Below, one piece after another: positions 1 to 7,919 of a DNA stretch of 64,000 nucleotides. The notes beneath the pieces were generated by a model. The model made no database searches, had not been told where the DNA came from, and saw only the letters and a list, made by a program, of their open reading frames with translations. This stretch comes from Saccharothrix syringae (GTDB lineage: Bacteria; Actinomycetota; Actinomycetes; Mycobacteriales; Pseudonocardiaceae). How positions within the stretch are numbered: position 1 is the stretch's first letter; each line of letters starts with the position of its first letter. Both the position numbers and the translations under genes were made by a program. The stretch spans positions 310,001 through 374,000 of the forward strand of contig NZ_CP034550.1 of assembly GCF_009498035.1 (NCBI RefSeq). Reading direction: 5' to 3'.

Positions 1-390
1 GCCGAGCAGGAACTCCACCTCGCGGTAGCGGCCGGACTGGAAGCCCGAGCCCTCGCCGAGGGCGTCGCGGAACGAGTTGAACTCCGCCGGGGTCATCCGC
101 GCGATGGGCCGCCACGCCGCGTTGAGCGCCTGCATGTGCAGTTCGCTGCGGCGCAGGGTGCGCACGGCGGCGCGCAGGTCGTCGGCCCGCAGCTCCTTCT
201 GGGCCTGCCGCCACTCGAAGCACAGCAGGCCGAAGTACAGCTCCATGACCTGGGTGATCACCAGGAACGACATCTCGCGCGGGTCGTCGGACCACTGCCG
301 TTGCAGGCCGTGCAGCACCGAGGCGTGCACGTAGTCCTCGTAGGGCGTCGTGCCGCCGAAGTCGAGTTTGGGTGAGACCGGACAAGTCAT
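1..390 (-). CDS. Tryptophan 2,3-dioxygenase family heme protein (N-terminal 130 residues; runs off window)
   Basis: Only the N-terminal part is in the window; the gene continues past base 1. The start is ATG at 390-388. Residues 17-32 carry the TDO-type Y-x-x-Y and downstream helix, residues 39-51 match the EMxFxxxxQxxEL heme-pocket helix, and residues near 113-130 match the SGFQSxxYRxxEFLLG block that holds the substrate-carboxylate arginine. Canonical enzymes oxidise L-tryptophan to N-formylkynurenine with a b-type heme. Here the distal histidine of the heme pocket (H55 in the Xanthomonas enzyme) is replaced by Thr46, and the usual W-(F/M)-K after EL is Y-F-G, so it may be a divergent family member with another indole substrate or reaction. 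It is divergent from an Lrp/AsnC regulator. No kynurenine-pathway partner is visible. Confidence 0.8.
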   Translation of the reverse strand, partial: MTCPVSPKLDFGGTTPYEDYVHASVLHGLQRQWSDDPREMSFLVITQVMELYFGLLCFEWRQAQKELRADDLRAAVRTLRRSELHMQALNAAWRPIARMTPAEFNSFRDALGEGSGFQSGRYREVEFLLG

Positions 391-496
391 GACCACATCA
401 TCGCCGCGCGTTCGGGTGAGTTGAATGGGCGTCGAACGGTGTTGGCCGGTGAACTTCTTGCGATCGTCAAGTCCGTGCCGCGGTAACTTCGGGATC

Positions 497-946
497 GTGA
501 GCATCGAGCTGGACCGCGTGGACTGGGCCCTGCTGGGAGCGCTCCAGGAGGACGCGCGCCTGTCCTACAACGAGCTGGCCAGGCGGGTGCACGTCTCGCC
601 GCCGACGGTCGCGCAGCGCGTGCGGCGGTTGGAGAACGCGGGCGTCATCACCGGCTACCGGGCGGCGGTGGACCCGACGGCGGTGGGCCGGCCGGTGATC
701 GCCCTGGTGCGGATGAAGTGCTACGGCCCGCGGTGCATCACGGTGCACCCGGAGCTGCTCGACGACTGCCCCGAGGTGGTGGAGGTGGTGCGGCTGACCG
801 GTGACATCTGCTCGGTGGTCAAGGTGGTGACCACCTCGATCAGCGAGCTGGAGCGGCTGCTGGTGCGGCTGGGCGGCTACGGCGAGACCTCAAGCGCGAT
901 GGTGCTGTCGACGCCTATCCCGTGGCGCCCGGTGACAGCAGGCTGA
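497..946 (+). CDS. Lrp/AsnC family transcriptional regulator
   Basis: A 149-residue protein with the family layout: an N-terminal winged helix-turn-helix (about residues 5-60, with the recognition segment SPPTVAQRVRRLENAGVI) and a C-terminal RAM-type ligand/oligomerisation domain. The GTG at 497 is chosen because family members begin a few residues before the LDRVDWALLGAL segment; an in-frame ATG at 425 would add 24 unconserved residues. It is divergent from the dioxygenase-like gene, the usual arrangement for a local regulator of amino-acid catabolism, so control of that gene by an amino acid is a reasonable inference. Its 3' end overlaps the convergent murQ by 32 bases. Confidence 0.88.
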   Translation: MSIELDRVDWALLGALQEDARLSYNELARRVHVSPPTVAQRVRRLENAGVITGYRAAVDPTAVGRPVIALVRMKCYGPRCITVHPELLDDCPEVVEVVRLTGDICSVVKVVTTSISELERLLVRLGGYGETSSAMVLSTPIPWRPVTAG

Positions 947-1850
947 GCGCCTGCCGGACGTGCCCCTGGGTGCTCTCCAGGGCCTCGGCGGCGCGGGCCG
1001 CGGGCACGTCGGCCAGCAGGTGCACCAGGGCCACCTTCAGGTCGTCGCCCGAGGCGGCCAGCGCGGTCGAGCACTCGGCCTCGTCGAGCCCGGTGGCCTC
1101 GCGCAGGATGCGCAGGGTGCGCCCGCGCAGCTTGGCGTTGGTGGCGCGCATGGACACCATCAGGTTGGAGTAGGTGCGCCCGAGCCGGACCATCACCGCG
1201 GTGGAGAACGAGGTCAGCACCAGCTTCTGCGAGCTGCCCGCCTTCATCCGGGTGGAGCCCGCGATCGCCTCGGGACCGGTGTCCAGCGCGACCAGCACGT
1301 CCACGTAGGCCGGGGCGGGCGCGGTCGGGTTGTTCGACACCAGGACGGTGCTCGCGCCCAGCAGCCGCGCCTCGGCCAGCGCCGCGATCACGAACGGGGT
1401 GCGGCCGGACGCGGTCACGCCGACCACCAGGTCACCGGGCGAGGCGTGCCGCCGGATCTCGGCCGCGCCGCCCGCCGCCTGGTCCTCCACGTCCTCCACC
1501 GCGCGCACCAGCGCCTCGTGGCCGCCCGCGTGGTGGGCCAGGAACCAGTCCGGCGGCACGTTGAACGTCGGCACCAGCTCGGCCGCGTCGAGGGTGGCCA
1601 GCCGGCCGGACGTGCCCGCGCCCACGTAGTGCACCCGCCCACCCGCGCGCAGCGCCCCCACGGCCAGCTCGACGGCCCGCGCCAGCTCCGGCAGCACGGC
1701 GCCCACGGCGTCGGGCACCCGGTGGTCCTCGGTGTTGATCAGGCGCAGCACGTCCAGCGTGGAGACCCGGTCGATGTCGGTGGTCCCGGGGTTGCGGGCC
1801 TCGGTCGGGGAGTCCACCCGGACCGCGACGCCGTGCCGCGGCGGCGTCAC
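915..1850 (-). CDS. murQ: N-acetylmuramic acid 6-phosphate etherase
   Basis: MurQ cleaves the D-lactyl ether of MurNAc-6-phosphate, giving GlcNAc-6-phosphate and lactate, the entry step of cytoplasmic MurNAc recycling. The 311-residue protein has a SIS fold with the family signature AGTSGRLATLDAAELVPTF (about residues 78-96, containing the catalytic glutamate region) and the second acidic segment HEALVRAVEDVED. The C-terminal three-helix bundle with ATNAKL is present. The ATG overlaps the murR stop by four bases (1847-1850), so the two are translationally coupled. The 3' end overlaps the convergent lrp gene. Length and motifs are complete. Confidence 0.95.
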   Translation of the reverse strand: MTPPRHGVAVRVDSPTEARNPGTTDIDRVSTLDVLRLINTEDHRVPDAVGAVLPELARAVELAVGALRAGGRVHYVGAGTSGRLATLDAAELVPTFNVPPDWFLAHHAGGHEALVRAVEDVEDQAAGGAAEIRRHASPGDLVVGVTASGRTPFVIAALAEARLLGASTVLVSNNPTAPAPAYVDVLVALDTGPEAIAGSTRMKAGSSQKLVLTSFSTAVMVRLGRTYSNLMVSMRATNAKLRGRTLRILREATGLDEAECSTALAASGDDLKVALVHLLADVPAARAAEALESTQGHVRQALSLLSPGATG

Positions 1851-2764
1851 TTACCCGACTCCCGGCGCCGCCTGCCGTCCGGCCGGGCGCCCAGGCGGTG
1901 CCCCGACACCGCGTCGTAGGTGGCCTCCAGGGCCGTCTTGGCGCTGTCCACGTGCAGCTGCGCGACGCCGATGAACAGGCAGTCGATCACGGTGAGCTGC
2001 GCGATCCGGCTGGCCATGGCGCCGGAGCGGAACGTGGTCTCGCGCGCGGCCGTGGTCAGCACGTGGTCGGCGACCTCGCTGATCGGCGAGCGCGGGAAGT
2101 TGGTCAGCGCCACGGTGGTCGCGCCGTGCTGCCGGGCCACCCGCAGGGACTCCACCGTCTCCGCGGTGGAGCCGGTGTGCGAGATGCCGACCGCGACGTC
2201 CTCGGGGGTGAGCACGGCGGCGGAGGTGAGCGAGATGTGGGGGTCGTTCCAGGCGAAGCAGGTACGCCCGATCCGGTGAAGTTTCTGCTGGAGGTCGAAC
2301 GCGACGAACGCGCTGGCGCCGAACCCGCACACGTCGACCCGCCGCGCGCCCGCGACCGCCTGCACGACCGCCTGCAGGGTCTCCACGTTCAGCTGCTCGG
2401 CGGTCTCCTCGACCGCCCTCGCGTCGGCGAACGCGACCTTGCCCACGACCTGCCGCAGGTCGTCGCCCGGCCCGATGTCGCCGCCGAGGTCCCGGTCGGC
2501 GCGCGCGGCCGTGCGGGCGGTGTCGGCGGCCAGCGCGATGCGCAGCTCCGGGTAGCCGCCGACGCCGATGGCCTTGCAGAACCGGGTCACCGTCGTCTCG
2601 CTGGTGCCCGCGGCCTCGGCGACCTCGGTGATGCTGCGGTGGGCGACGGTCGCCGGGTTGTCCAGCACCACCTTGGCCACCCGCTGCTCGGCGCGGGCCA
2701 GGCCCGGCAGCAGCGAGCGGATGGTGACCAGGGGGCTGGTGTCGGCGGTGCTCTCAGAGGACAC
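1847..2764 (-). CDS. murR: MurR/RpiR family transcriptional regulator
   Basis: A 305-residue protein with an N-terminal RpiR helix-turn-helix (about residues 10-85, including TSETTVTRFCKAIG) and a C-terminal SIS sugar-phosphate-binding domain (about 125-270, with ISHTGSTAETV). In E. coli and Bacillus the homologue senses MurNAc-6-phosphate and represses MurNAc catabolism. The start is GTG 2764-2762. A TTGACC / TAAGTT promoter lies so close that the transcript probably begins at the GTG (leaderless). It is co-transcribed with murQ and adjacent to the nagZ-namZ-amiE genes, which it likely controls as well. Confidence 0.9.
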   Translation of the reverse strand: MSSESTADTSPLVTIRSLLPGLARAEQRVAKVVLDNPATVAHRSITEVAEAAGTSETTVTRFCKAIGVGGYPELRIALAADTARTAARADRDLGGDIGPGDDLRQVVGKVAFADARAVEETAEQLNVETLQAVVQAVAGARRVDVCGFGASAFVAFDLQQKLHRIGRTCFAWNDPHISLTSAAVLTPEDVAVGISHTGSTAETVESLRVARQHGATTVALTNFPRSPISEVADHVLTTAARETTFRSGAMASRIAQLTVIDCLFIGVAQLHVDSAKTALEATYDAVSGHRLGARPDGRRRRESGK

Positions 2765-2770
2765 GTGGGA

Positions 2771-2799
2771 AACTTACTAACCGCGCGATGAAGGGTCAA
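2771..2799 (-). promoter_or_regulatory. murR-murQ promoter (-10 TAAGTT, -35 TTGACC, spacer 17)
   Basis: Read on the minus strand, TTGACC (2799-2794) is separated by exactly 17 bases from TAAGTT (2776-2771). The GTG start follows six bases later, so the mRNA is predicted to be leaderless. The segment 2763-2775 on the plus strand reads ACGTGGGAAACTT, which matches 12 of 13 bases of a motif in the nagZ promoter, and is a candidate MurR operator overlapping the -10 box. Confidence 0.6.
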
Positions 2800-2841
2800 C
2801 GCAGAGTGGGCGTTTGCTGCTCCAACCGTTACCTGGCGTAA

Positions 2842-4500
2842 CTATCGGTCCGCGACTCGCCACCCTGTGGCGTGAAGGCCGTCGGCTTCTCGCTCCGCGT
2901 CGAGCAACACACCGTGGTGGTCGGTAATGCGCACGGTGTCGACGTAAACACCACGACCGCCGTAGCCCGTGCCCCGCTCGTACCGCCAGCGATACCGCAG
3001 CGCCGCCTCGGTCACCACCTCGACGCGCTCCCACCGCCGCTGCCCGTAACCGGCCAACACCCGGACATCGCGCCAGGAGGTCCCGTCGTTGGTCGCCTCC
3101 ACGACGACCCGGTCGCCGGGGTCGAGGTCCACGAACGCGGAGAAGGACAGCACCTGCCCGCCGGCGCGGCGCGCGAGGTCGCGGGTGGTGAGCGTGCCGC
3201 CGCCGGTCTCGGGCGTCCACGCGGTGCCGTGCCGGGGCTTCACCGCCAGCGCCCGCGCCAGGCCGTCGGCCACCACCCGGCGCGCCGGGTTGATCGAGCC
3301 CCAGTCCCGGGTCGGGTGCACGCGGTTGGTCATCAGCACCGCGATCGACCGCGACAGCGGGTCGAGCACCAGCGTGGTGCCGGTGAACCCGGTGTGCCCG
3401 GCGGTCCGCGGCGAGGTCAGCGCGCCCATGTACCAGCGCTGGTCCAGCTCGAAGCCCAGGCCGTGGGAGTTGCCGGGGAAGCCCTGGTTGAAGTCGGTGA
3501 GCATCAGCTCGACCGTCTCCGGGCGCAGCACGCGCCGGCCCGCGTGGTGGCCGCCGTTGAGGATGGCCTGGCCGAGCACGGCCAGCTCGCGCGCGGTGGA
3601 GAACACGCCCGCGTGCCCGGCCACGCCGCCCAGCGACCAGGCGTTCTCGTCGTGCACCACGCCGCGGACCAGGCCCCGGCCCGCCTGGTACTCGGTGGCC
3701 GCGATCCGGTCCAGCTTGCTCGCGGGCGGGTTGTAGCCGGTGTCCACCAGGCCCAGCGGCGCGGTGATGTCCCGGCGGACCAGCTCGTCCAGCTTCCGGC
3801 CCGACCACCTCTCCGCCAGCAGGCCGAGCGTGATCAGGTTCAGGTCGGAGTACACGTACGCGGTACCCGGCGGGTTGACCGGCCTGGTGTCCATGACGGC
3901 CTTGACCCGGGAGGGCACGTCCGGGTACTGCGACCACAGCGGCAGCCACGCCACCAGGCCCGACGTGTGGGTCAGGAGCTGCCGGACGGTGATGCCCTCC
4001 TTGCCGTTGACGCCGAACTCGGGCAGGTGGCGGGCGACCGGGTCGTCCAGCTCGAACTTCCCCTGCTCGTGTTGGCGCATCACCACGATCGAGGTGAACA
4101 GCTTGGAGATCGAGGCGACGTCGAAGATCGTGTCGCGGGTCATCGGCACCCGCTGGTCCTCGGGCAGCTCGGTGCCCGAGGCGTCGGCGTAGCGGACCGC
4201 CCAGCCCACCGGCCGCTCGGTCACCACGGTGCCCTCGTGCGCGTACAGCGTGACCGCGCCCGCGAACAGCGGGTGGCCGCTCGCGTCGGGCTCGGTGTAG
4301 CGCGCGACCCGCGCCAGCGCCTCGTCCAGGGGTGCCGGGTCCAGTCCCACGCGCTCGGGGGTACCCGGTTCGAGCAGGTCGTTCGACCAACCCGCGTGCG
4401 GCTGGTCGAACCGCGCCTCGCGGCCGTGGGCGTGCGCGGGGGTCACCGCGACCAGGGGTGCGAGCAGGGTGGTCGCGATCAGCAGGGCGGGGACGCGCAT
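2842..4500 (-). CDS. Secreted serine hydrolase of the beta-lactamase/AmiE type with C-terminal extension
   Basis: A 552-residue exported protein with a signal peptide (residues 1-25, cut near AHA). The beta-lactamase/DD-peptidase fold spans about residues 45-420: S130-x-x-K133 nucleophile motif (in VASISKLF), Y217-S-D, and a late GHTGFTG box. Position and family match B. subtilis AmiE (YbbE), the secreted N-acetylmuramyl-L-alanine amidase that strips peptides from MurNAc before NamZ and NagZ act. About 130 extra C-terminal residues, rich in aromatic and arginine residues, look like a beta-sandwich and are unusual for AmiE; they may bind cell wall. Start ATG at 4500 has AGGAG upstream; it follows namZ by 11 bases. 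Esterase or DD-carboxypeptidase activity is an alternative. Confidence 0.82.
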   Translation of the reverse strand: MRVPALLIATTLLAPLVAVTPAHAHGREARFDQPHAGWSNDLLEPGTPERVGLDPAPLDEALARVARYTEPDASGHPLFAGAVTLYAHEGTVVTERPVGWAVRYADASGTELPEDQRVPMTRDTIFDVASISKLFTSIVVMRQHEQGKFELDDPVARHLPEFGVNGKEGITVRQLLTHTSGLVAWLPLWSQYPDVPSRVKAVMDTRPVNPPGTAYVYSDLNLITLGLLAERWSGRKLDELVRRDITAPLGLVDTGYNPPASKLDRIAATEYQAGRGLVRGVVHDENAWSLGGVAGHAGVFSTARELAVLGQAILNGGHHAGRRVLRPETVELMLTDFNQGFPGNSHGLGFELDQRWYMGALTSPRTAGHTGFTGTTLVLDPLSRSIAVLMTNRVHPTRDWGSINPARRVVADGLARALAVKPRHGTAWTPETGGGTLTTRDLARRAGGQVLSFSAFVDLDPGDRVVVEATNDGTSWRDVRVLAGYGQRRWERVEVVTEAALRYRWRYERGTGYGGRGVYVDTVRITDHHGVLLDAEREADGLHATGWRVADR

Positions 4501-4511
4501 CGCTCCTCCAT

Positions 4512-5765
4512 CTACCGGTAGCGCAGGTACGGCCGGCGGGTGCGCTCGAACGCGGCCAGCTCGTCCTGCCAGGCGCCGACCACGTCGTCGGTGCCCGCGC
4601 CCGCGTCGACCATGCGGCGCAGCCGGTCCGAGCCGCTGAGCTTGTCGATCCAGTTGTCCGGCCGCCACGCGAACACCCGCGGGTACCGGGCGCGCGCCGT
4701 GACGATCATGGCCACGGCGGTGCGGGGCGCGTCGAACCGGTGCGCGTCGGTGAGGTGCAGGGCCACCCCGCCGCACAGCTGGTCGGCGAACTTGTTGAAC
4801 GTCGGCGTGAAGTAGGTCTCGCGGAACCGCACGCCGGGCAGCCCCAGGGCGTTCAGGTCCTCGGCCCACCGCCAGTCCAGGCCCGGCGCGCCGACGGTCT
4901 CGAACGGGCGGGTGGTGCCGCGGCCCTCGGAGAACACCAAGCCCTCGAACAGGCACGTGCCGGGGTAGACCAGCGCGGTGTCGCGCGTGGGCATGTTCGG
5001 GCTCGGGGCGACCCACGGCACGCCGGTGTCGAGGTCGTCGCGGCGCCAGCCGGCGGCCTCCACCACCTCCAGGTGCTCGACGCGGGCGCCGTCGTCGGGC
5101 AGGAACTCGCCGTTGAACAGCAGCGCCAGCTCGCCGACGGTCATGCCGTGCTGCTGGACCACGGGCTTGCGGCCCACCCCGGTGGCGTGGGCCGGGTCGA
5201 GCTGCGGGCCGCGGGCCGTGCCGCCGACCGGGTTGGGGCGGTCGAGCACGACGAACTCGGCGCCGGTGAGGGCGGCGGCGTGCATCGCCGTGTACATGGT
5301 CCAGATGTAGGTGTAGAAGCGCGCGCCCACGTCCGCGATGTCGAACGCGACGGTGTCGACGCCCGCCTTGGTGAACATGCCGGCGAGCTTGGCGGCGTTC
5401 GCGCCGTACGCGTCGTAGACCGGGATGCCGGTGCGCGGGTCCTGGTAGTCGCCCTCGGAGCCGCCGGCCTGGGCCGTGCCGCGGAAGCCGTGCTCGGGGC
5501 CGAACGCGGCGACCGGCGGGCGGCCGGCGGCGACCATCGAGTCGACCACGTGCGTGTGGTCGCGCAGCACGCCGGTCGGGTTGGTGACCACGCCGACCCG
5601 GCGGCCGGCGAACCGCTCCCAGCCGCGCTCGGCCAGCCGCTCCGCACCGGTCTCGACCCGTCGCGGGCGGGTCGGCGGCCGGTGGTCCGGCTGCGCCAGG
5701 GCGCCGAGCGGGGGCAGGGCGAGGGCACCCGCCGCGAGGAAGCCCCTGCGGTCCACCGCGCTCAC
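4512..5765 (-). CDS. namZ: Exo-beta-N-acetylmuramidase NamZ (DUF1343, GH171)
   Basis: A 417-residue protein of the YbbC/DUF1343 family, shown in Bacillus to be NamZ, an exo-lytic enzyme releasing MurNAc from the non-reducing end of peptidoglycan fragments. Family blocks seen are GVVTNPTGV, FGPEHGFRG, DIADVGARFYTY, PNPVGG and SPNMPT. The GTG at 5765 overlaps the nagZ stop by four bases (GTGA), which fixes the start and gives a twin-arginine-like signal (RRGFLAAG at residues 6-13 followed by a hydrophobic stretch), so export by Tat is likely. It sits between nagZ and the amiE-like gene, consistent with a three-enzyme wall-degradation set. Confidence 0.9.
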   Translation of the reverse strand: MSAVDRRGFLAAGALALPPLGALAQPDHRPPTRPRRVETGAERLAERGWERFAGRRVGVVTNPTGVLRDHTHVVDSMVAAGRPPVAAFGPEHGFRGTAQAGGSEGDYQDPRTGIPVYDAYGANAAKLAGMFTKAGVDTVAFDIADVGARFYTYIWTMYTAMHAAALTGAEFVVLDRPNPVGGTARGPQLDPAHATGVGRKPVVQQHGMTVGELALLFNGEFLPDDGARVEHLEVVEAAGWRRDDLDTGVPWVAPSPNMPTRDTALVYPGTCLFEGLVFSEGRGTTRPFETVGAPGLDWRWAEDLNALGLPGVRFRETYFTPTFNKFADQLCGGVALHLTDAHRFDAPRTAVAMIVTARARYPRVFAWRPDNWIDKLSGSDRLRRMVDAGAGTDDVVGAWQDELAAFERTRRPYLRYR

Positions 5766-7480
5766 CAGCCCAGGCCGTGGCCGAAGGGGTACGGCGTCGG
5801 CCCCGGCACGGCCACCGGGAGCCTGCCGCTCGGCCGCACCTCGCCGGTGATCACACGGGCGAGCGATTCCAGGGCCACCGGGTTGTAGGAGTAGGTGGCC
5901 AGCCACGTCGGCGCGGCGGTGTGCGCCACGTCGTACGGGTTCTGCACGGCCACCGCGACCACGGGCCTGCCGGTGGCCAGGAGCCGGGCCACCAGGGCCT
6001 GCTGCGCGGGCTGGCGGGACAGCCCGTTGGTCAGCACGACCACGAGGTCGGCGTTCCCGGCGGCCCGCGCGGCGGCGCTGATCTGCGCCTCCGCCGGCGC
6101 GGACCCGGTGGGCAGCGCGGTGCCGCCCAGCAGCCCGGCCAGGGTGCGGGTCGTCGCGTCACCCCAGCCGGTGACCAGCGGGGCGGTCGGGCGGGAGGCC
6201 AGGGGCAGCACGCCCGCGTCGTTGCGCACGGCGGTGGTGGTGCGGTCGGTGATCGCCCGCGCGGCGGCCAGGTGCTCGGCGGCGCCGACGGTGGAGTCCA
6301 CCCGTTCGGGTGTGGTCGGCACGCGGGAGAACAGGCCGCGCAGGGACTTCATCCGCAGCACCCGCAGCACGCTGCGGTCGATCCGCTGCTCGGTCAGCTC
6401 GCCGGAGCGCACCGCGGCGACCACGCGGTCGATCGCCTCGCCCAGGTTCACCGGCATCAGCAGCTGGTCGACGCCCGCCTTCAGGGCCAGCACGGGCACC
6501 TCGGCGTCGGGGTGCAGCTGCCGCACGCCCGCCATGTGCAGGGAGTCGGTGATGACCACGCCGTCGTAGCCGAGCTCGCCGCGCAGCAGGTCCAGGACCG
6601 GCTTGGACAGCGTGGCCGGCTCGCCCGACGGGTCGATGGCCGGCATCCGGATGTGCGCGGTCATGATCGAGTCGACGCCCGCGGCGATGGCCGCCCGGAA
6701 CGGCGGCGCGTCCACCGCGCGCCACTGCTCGGCGGTGCGGTCGACCGTGGGCAGGCTGGTGTGGCTGTCCTCGGCGGTGTCGCCGTGGCCGGGGAAGTGC
6801 TTGGCGGTGGCGCTGACCGACCGCGGTGACAGCGGGGTCTGCTGGTAGCCGCGCACCTGGGCGGCGGTCAGCTCGGCGGCCAGCGCCGGGTCGCCGGAGT
6901 ACGAGCGCACGCCGATGACCGGGTTGGCCGGGTTGGAGTTGACGTCCGCGTCGGGCGCGAAGTCCTGGTTGACGCCCATGGCGCGCAGCTCGCGGGCGGA
7001 GACGGCGGCGGCGCGCTCGGCGTCCCGCGCGCTGCGGCCGGCGCCGAGGGCCATGTTGCCGGGGAACTGGGTGGCGGGCGGCCCGATGCGGGTGACCAGG
7101 CCCGCCTCCTGGTCGGTGGCCACGGTCAGCGGGACGGGGCTCGCGGCCTGCAGGCCGTTGGACAGGTTCGCGACCTGCCGGGGCGTGTCGATGTTGTCGT
7201 AGCTGGCGTTGTTGAAGTAGATGACGCCGCCCGGCTGGTACTTCGCCACCACCTCCGCGGGCGTGGCCACGCCGAAGTCGCGCACGTTGCCGGGGTGCGC
7301 CTCGTCGGGCGACTGGCCGTGCAGGTAGGTGACGAACAGCTGGCCGACCTTCTGCTCCAGCGTCAGGTCGGCCACCAGGGCGGTGAGCCCGCGGGCCTGG
7401 TCGGGGACGGGTGGCGGGCCGACCGGGGCGGTCACGGCGGAGGCCGCGGCCACGACGGCGGCGAAGAGCGGACCGAGCAC
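5762..7480 (-). CDS. nagZ: Exported beta-N-acetylglucosaminidase, glycoside hydrolase family 3 (NagZ type)
   Basis: A 572-residue GH3 enzyme that removes terminal GlcNAc from wall fragments. It has a signal peptide (residues 1-18), the NagZ signature KHFPGHG at 227-233 followed by DSH at 238-240 (catalytic Asp/His dyad loop), and the nucleophile Asp312 in VITDSLHM. A C-terminal GH3_C-type domain (about 400-572) is present, as in Bacillus NagZ but not the short Gram-negative enzyme. Start GTG 7480 is chosen because GGGAGG lies just upstream and the predicted promoter (7528-7556) overlaps the longer in-frame extension. It is first in an operon with namZ and the amiE-like gene. Confidence 0.92.
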   Translation of the reverse strand: MLGPLFAAVVAAASAVTAPVGPPPVPDQARGLTALVADLTLEQKVGQLFVTYLHGQSPDEAHPGNVRDFGVATPAEVVAKYQPGGVIYFNNASYDNIDTPRQVANLSNGLQAASPVPLTVATDQEAGLVTRIGPPATQFPGNMALGAGRSARDAERAAAVSARELRAMGVNQDFAPDADVNSNPANPVIGVRSYSGDPALAAELTAAQVRGYQQTPLSPRSVSATAKHFPGHGDTAEDSHTSLPTVDRTAEQWRAVDAPPFRAAIAAGVDSIMTAHIRMPAIDPSGEPATLSKPVLDLLRGELGYDGVVITDSLHMAGVRQLHPDAEVPVLALKAGVDQLLMPVNLGEAIDRVVAAVRSGELTEQRIDRSVLRVLRMKSLRGLFSRVPTTPERVDSTVGAAEHLAAARAITDRTTTAVRNDAGVLPLASRPTAPLVTGWGDATTRTLAGLLGGTALPTGSAPAEAQISAAARAAGNADLVVVLTNGLSRQPAQQALVARLLATGRPVVAVAVQNPYDVAHTAAPTWLATYSYNPVALESLARVITGEVRPSGRLPVAVPGPTPYPFGHGLGW

Positions 7481-7527
7481 TGCGGCCTCCCACTGGGAAT
7501 CATCCACCACTAGTGGCGACAATCGGC

Positions 7528-7556
7528 AAGTTACCCACGTCACAGGGACGGGTCAA
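7528..7556 (-). promoter_or_regulatory. nagZ-namZ-amiE operon promoter (-10 TAACTT, -35 TTGACC, spacer 17)
   Basis: On the minus strand TTGACC (7556-7551) and TAACTT (7533-7528) are 17 bases apart, the same architecture as the murR promoter. The transcript should begin near 7521, leaving about 40 bases of leader with a GGGAGG ribosome binding site. The minus-strand segment 7540-7528 reads ACGTGGGTAACTT, the near-copy of the motif at the murR start. Confidence 0.6.
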
Positions 7557-7640
7557 CGGGTTGCGCTGCGTGGGCATTGTCCGGGGGCGGGCCGACTGGG
7601 TGGCCGTGCGCACGGCCACTCGAAAGGGGGAATCGCTGCA

Positions 7641-7885
7641 CAGACAGACGGTGGGCCCCTCCGTGGAGGGGCCCACCGTCGACAGCGCGGACGTTCGAGT
7701 TACCAGGCGTGCAACTCGTGTCGTACCGATCTGGCCTCGGCGTCCGGCGTCCCGGTACGCAGGCCCTAGACGACAAGCCTCCCGCGGCGTGCTGCGCGTG
7801 GGTGTCTCGAAGTCCGCGCACGGAGTTCTGTCGGGGTGGGCGAGGCTTCTCCTCCGCTTCGCCCCTGGCCGACCCGAAGTCCGCA
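7641..7885 (-). ncRNA. Candidate small RNA of about 245 nt, probable Ms1/MTS2823-type 6S-like RNA
   Basis: The 543-base gap between the HAD phosphatase gene and nagZ lacks a convincing reading frame but has a complete transcription unit on the minus strand: promoter TTGCTG-N17-TACAAA at 7919-7891, a predicted start near 7885, internal self-complementary blocks (for example GGGCGA with TCGCCC around 7850-7820), and a 16-bp perfect hairpin at 7680-7647 followed by TGTCTGT. In M. tuberculosis the abundant stationary-phase RNA MTS2823 (Ms1 in M. smegmatis), which binds RNA polymerase core, lies immediately downstream of Rv3661, the homologue of the gene upstream here. Identity is inferred from position and structure, not from a covariance search. 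Confidence 0.55.
7647..7680 (-). terminator. Strong hairpin terminator of the candidate small RNA
   Basis: Perfect inverted repeat: arms 7647-7662 (GACGGTGGGCCCCTCC) and 7665-7680 with a two-base centre. On the minus strand it is followed by TGTCTGTG, giving a weak T-tract; on the plus strand it is not. It separates the RNA from the nagZ promoter. Confidence 0.65.
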
Positions 7886-7890
7886 CCTCA

Positions 7891-7919
7891 TTTGTAATCC
7901 GTGTCCGGCGTCACAGCAA
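7891..7919 (-). promoter_or_regulatory. Promoter of the candidate small RNA
   Basis: On the minus strand, -35 TTGCTG (7919-7914), spacer of exactly 17, -10 TACAAA (7896-7891) in the context GATTACAAAT. The region is notably less GC-rich than its surroundings. Confidence 0.55.

Noticed and set aside
1..946. Left edge as part of a recognisable biosynthetic gene cluster
   Set aside because: Only a partial TDO-like gene and a regulator are visible; no other biosynthetic enzymes support this.
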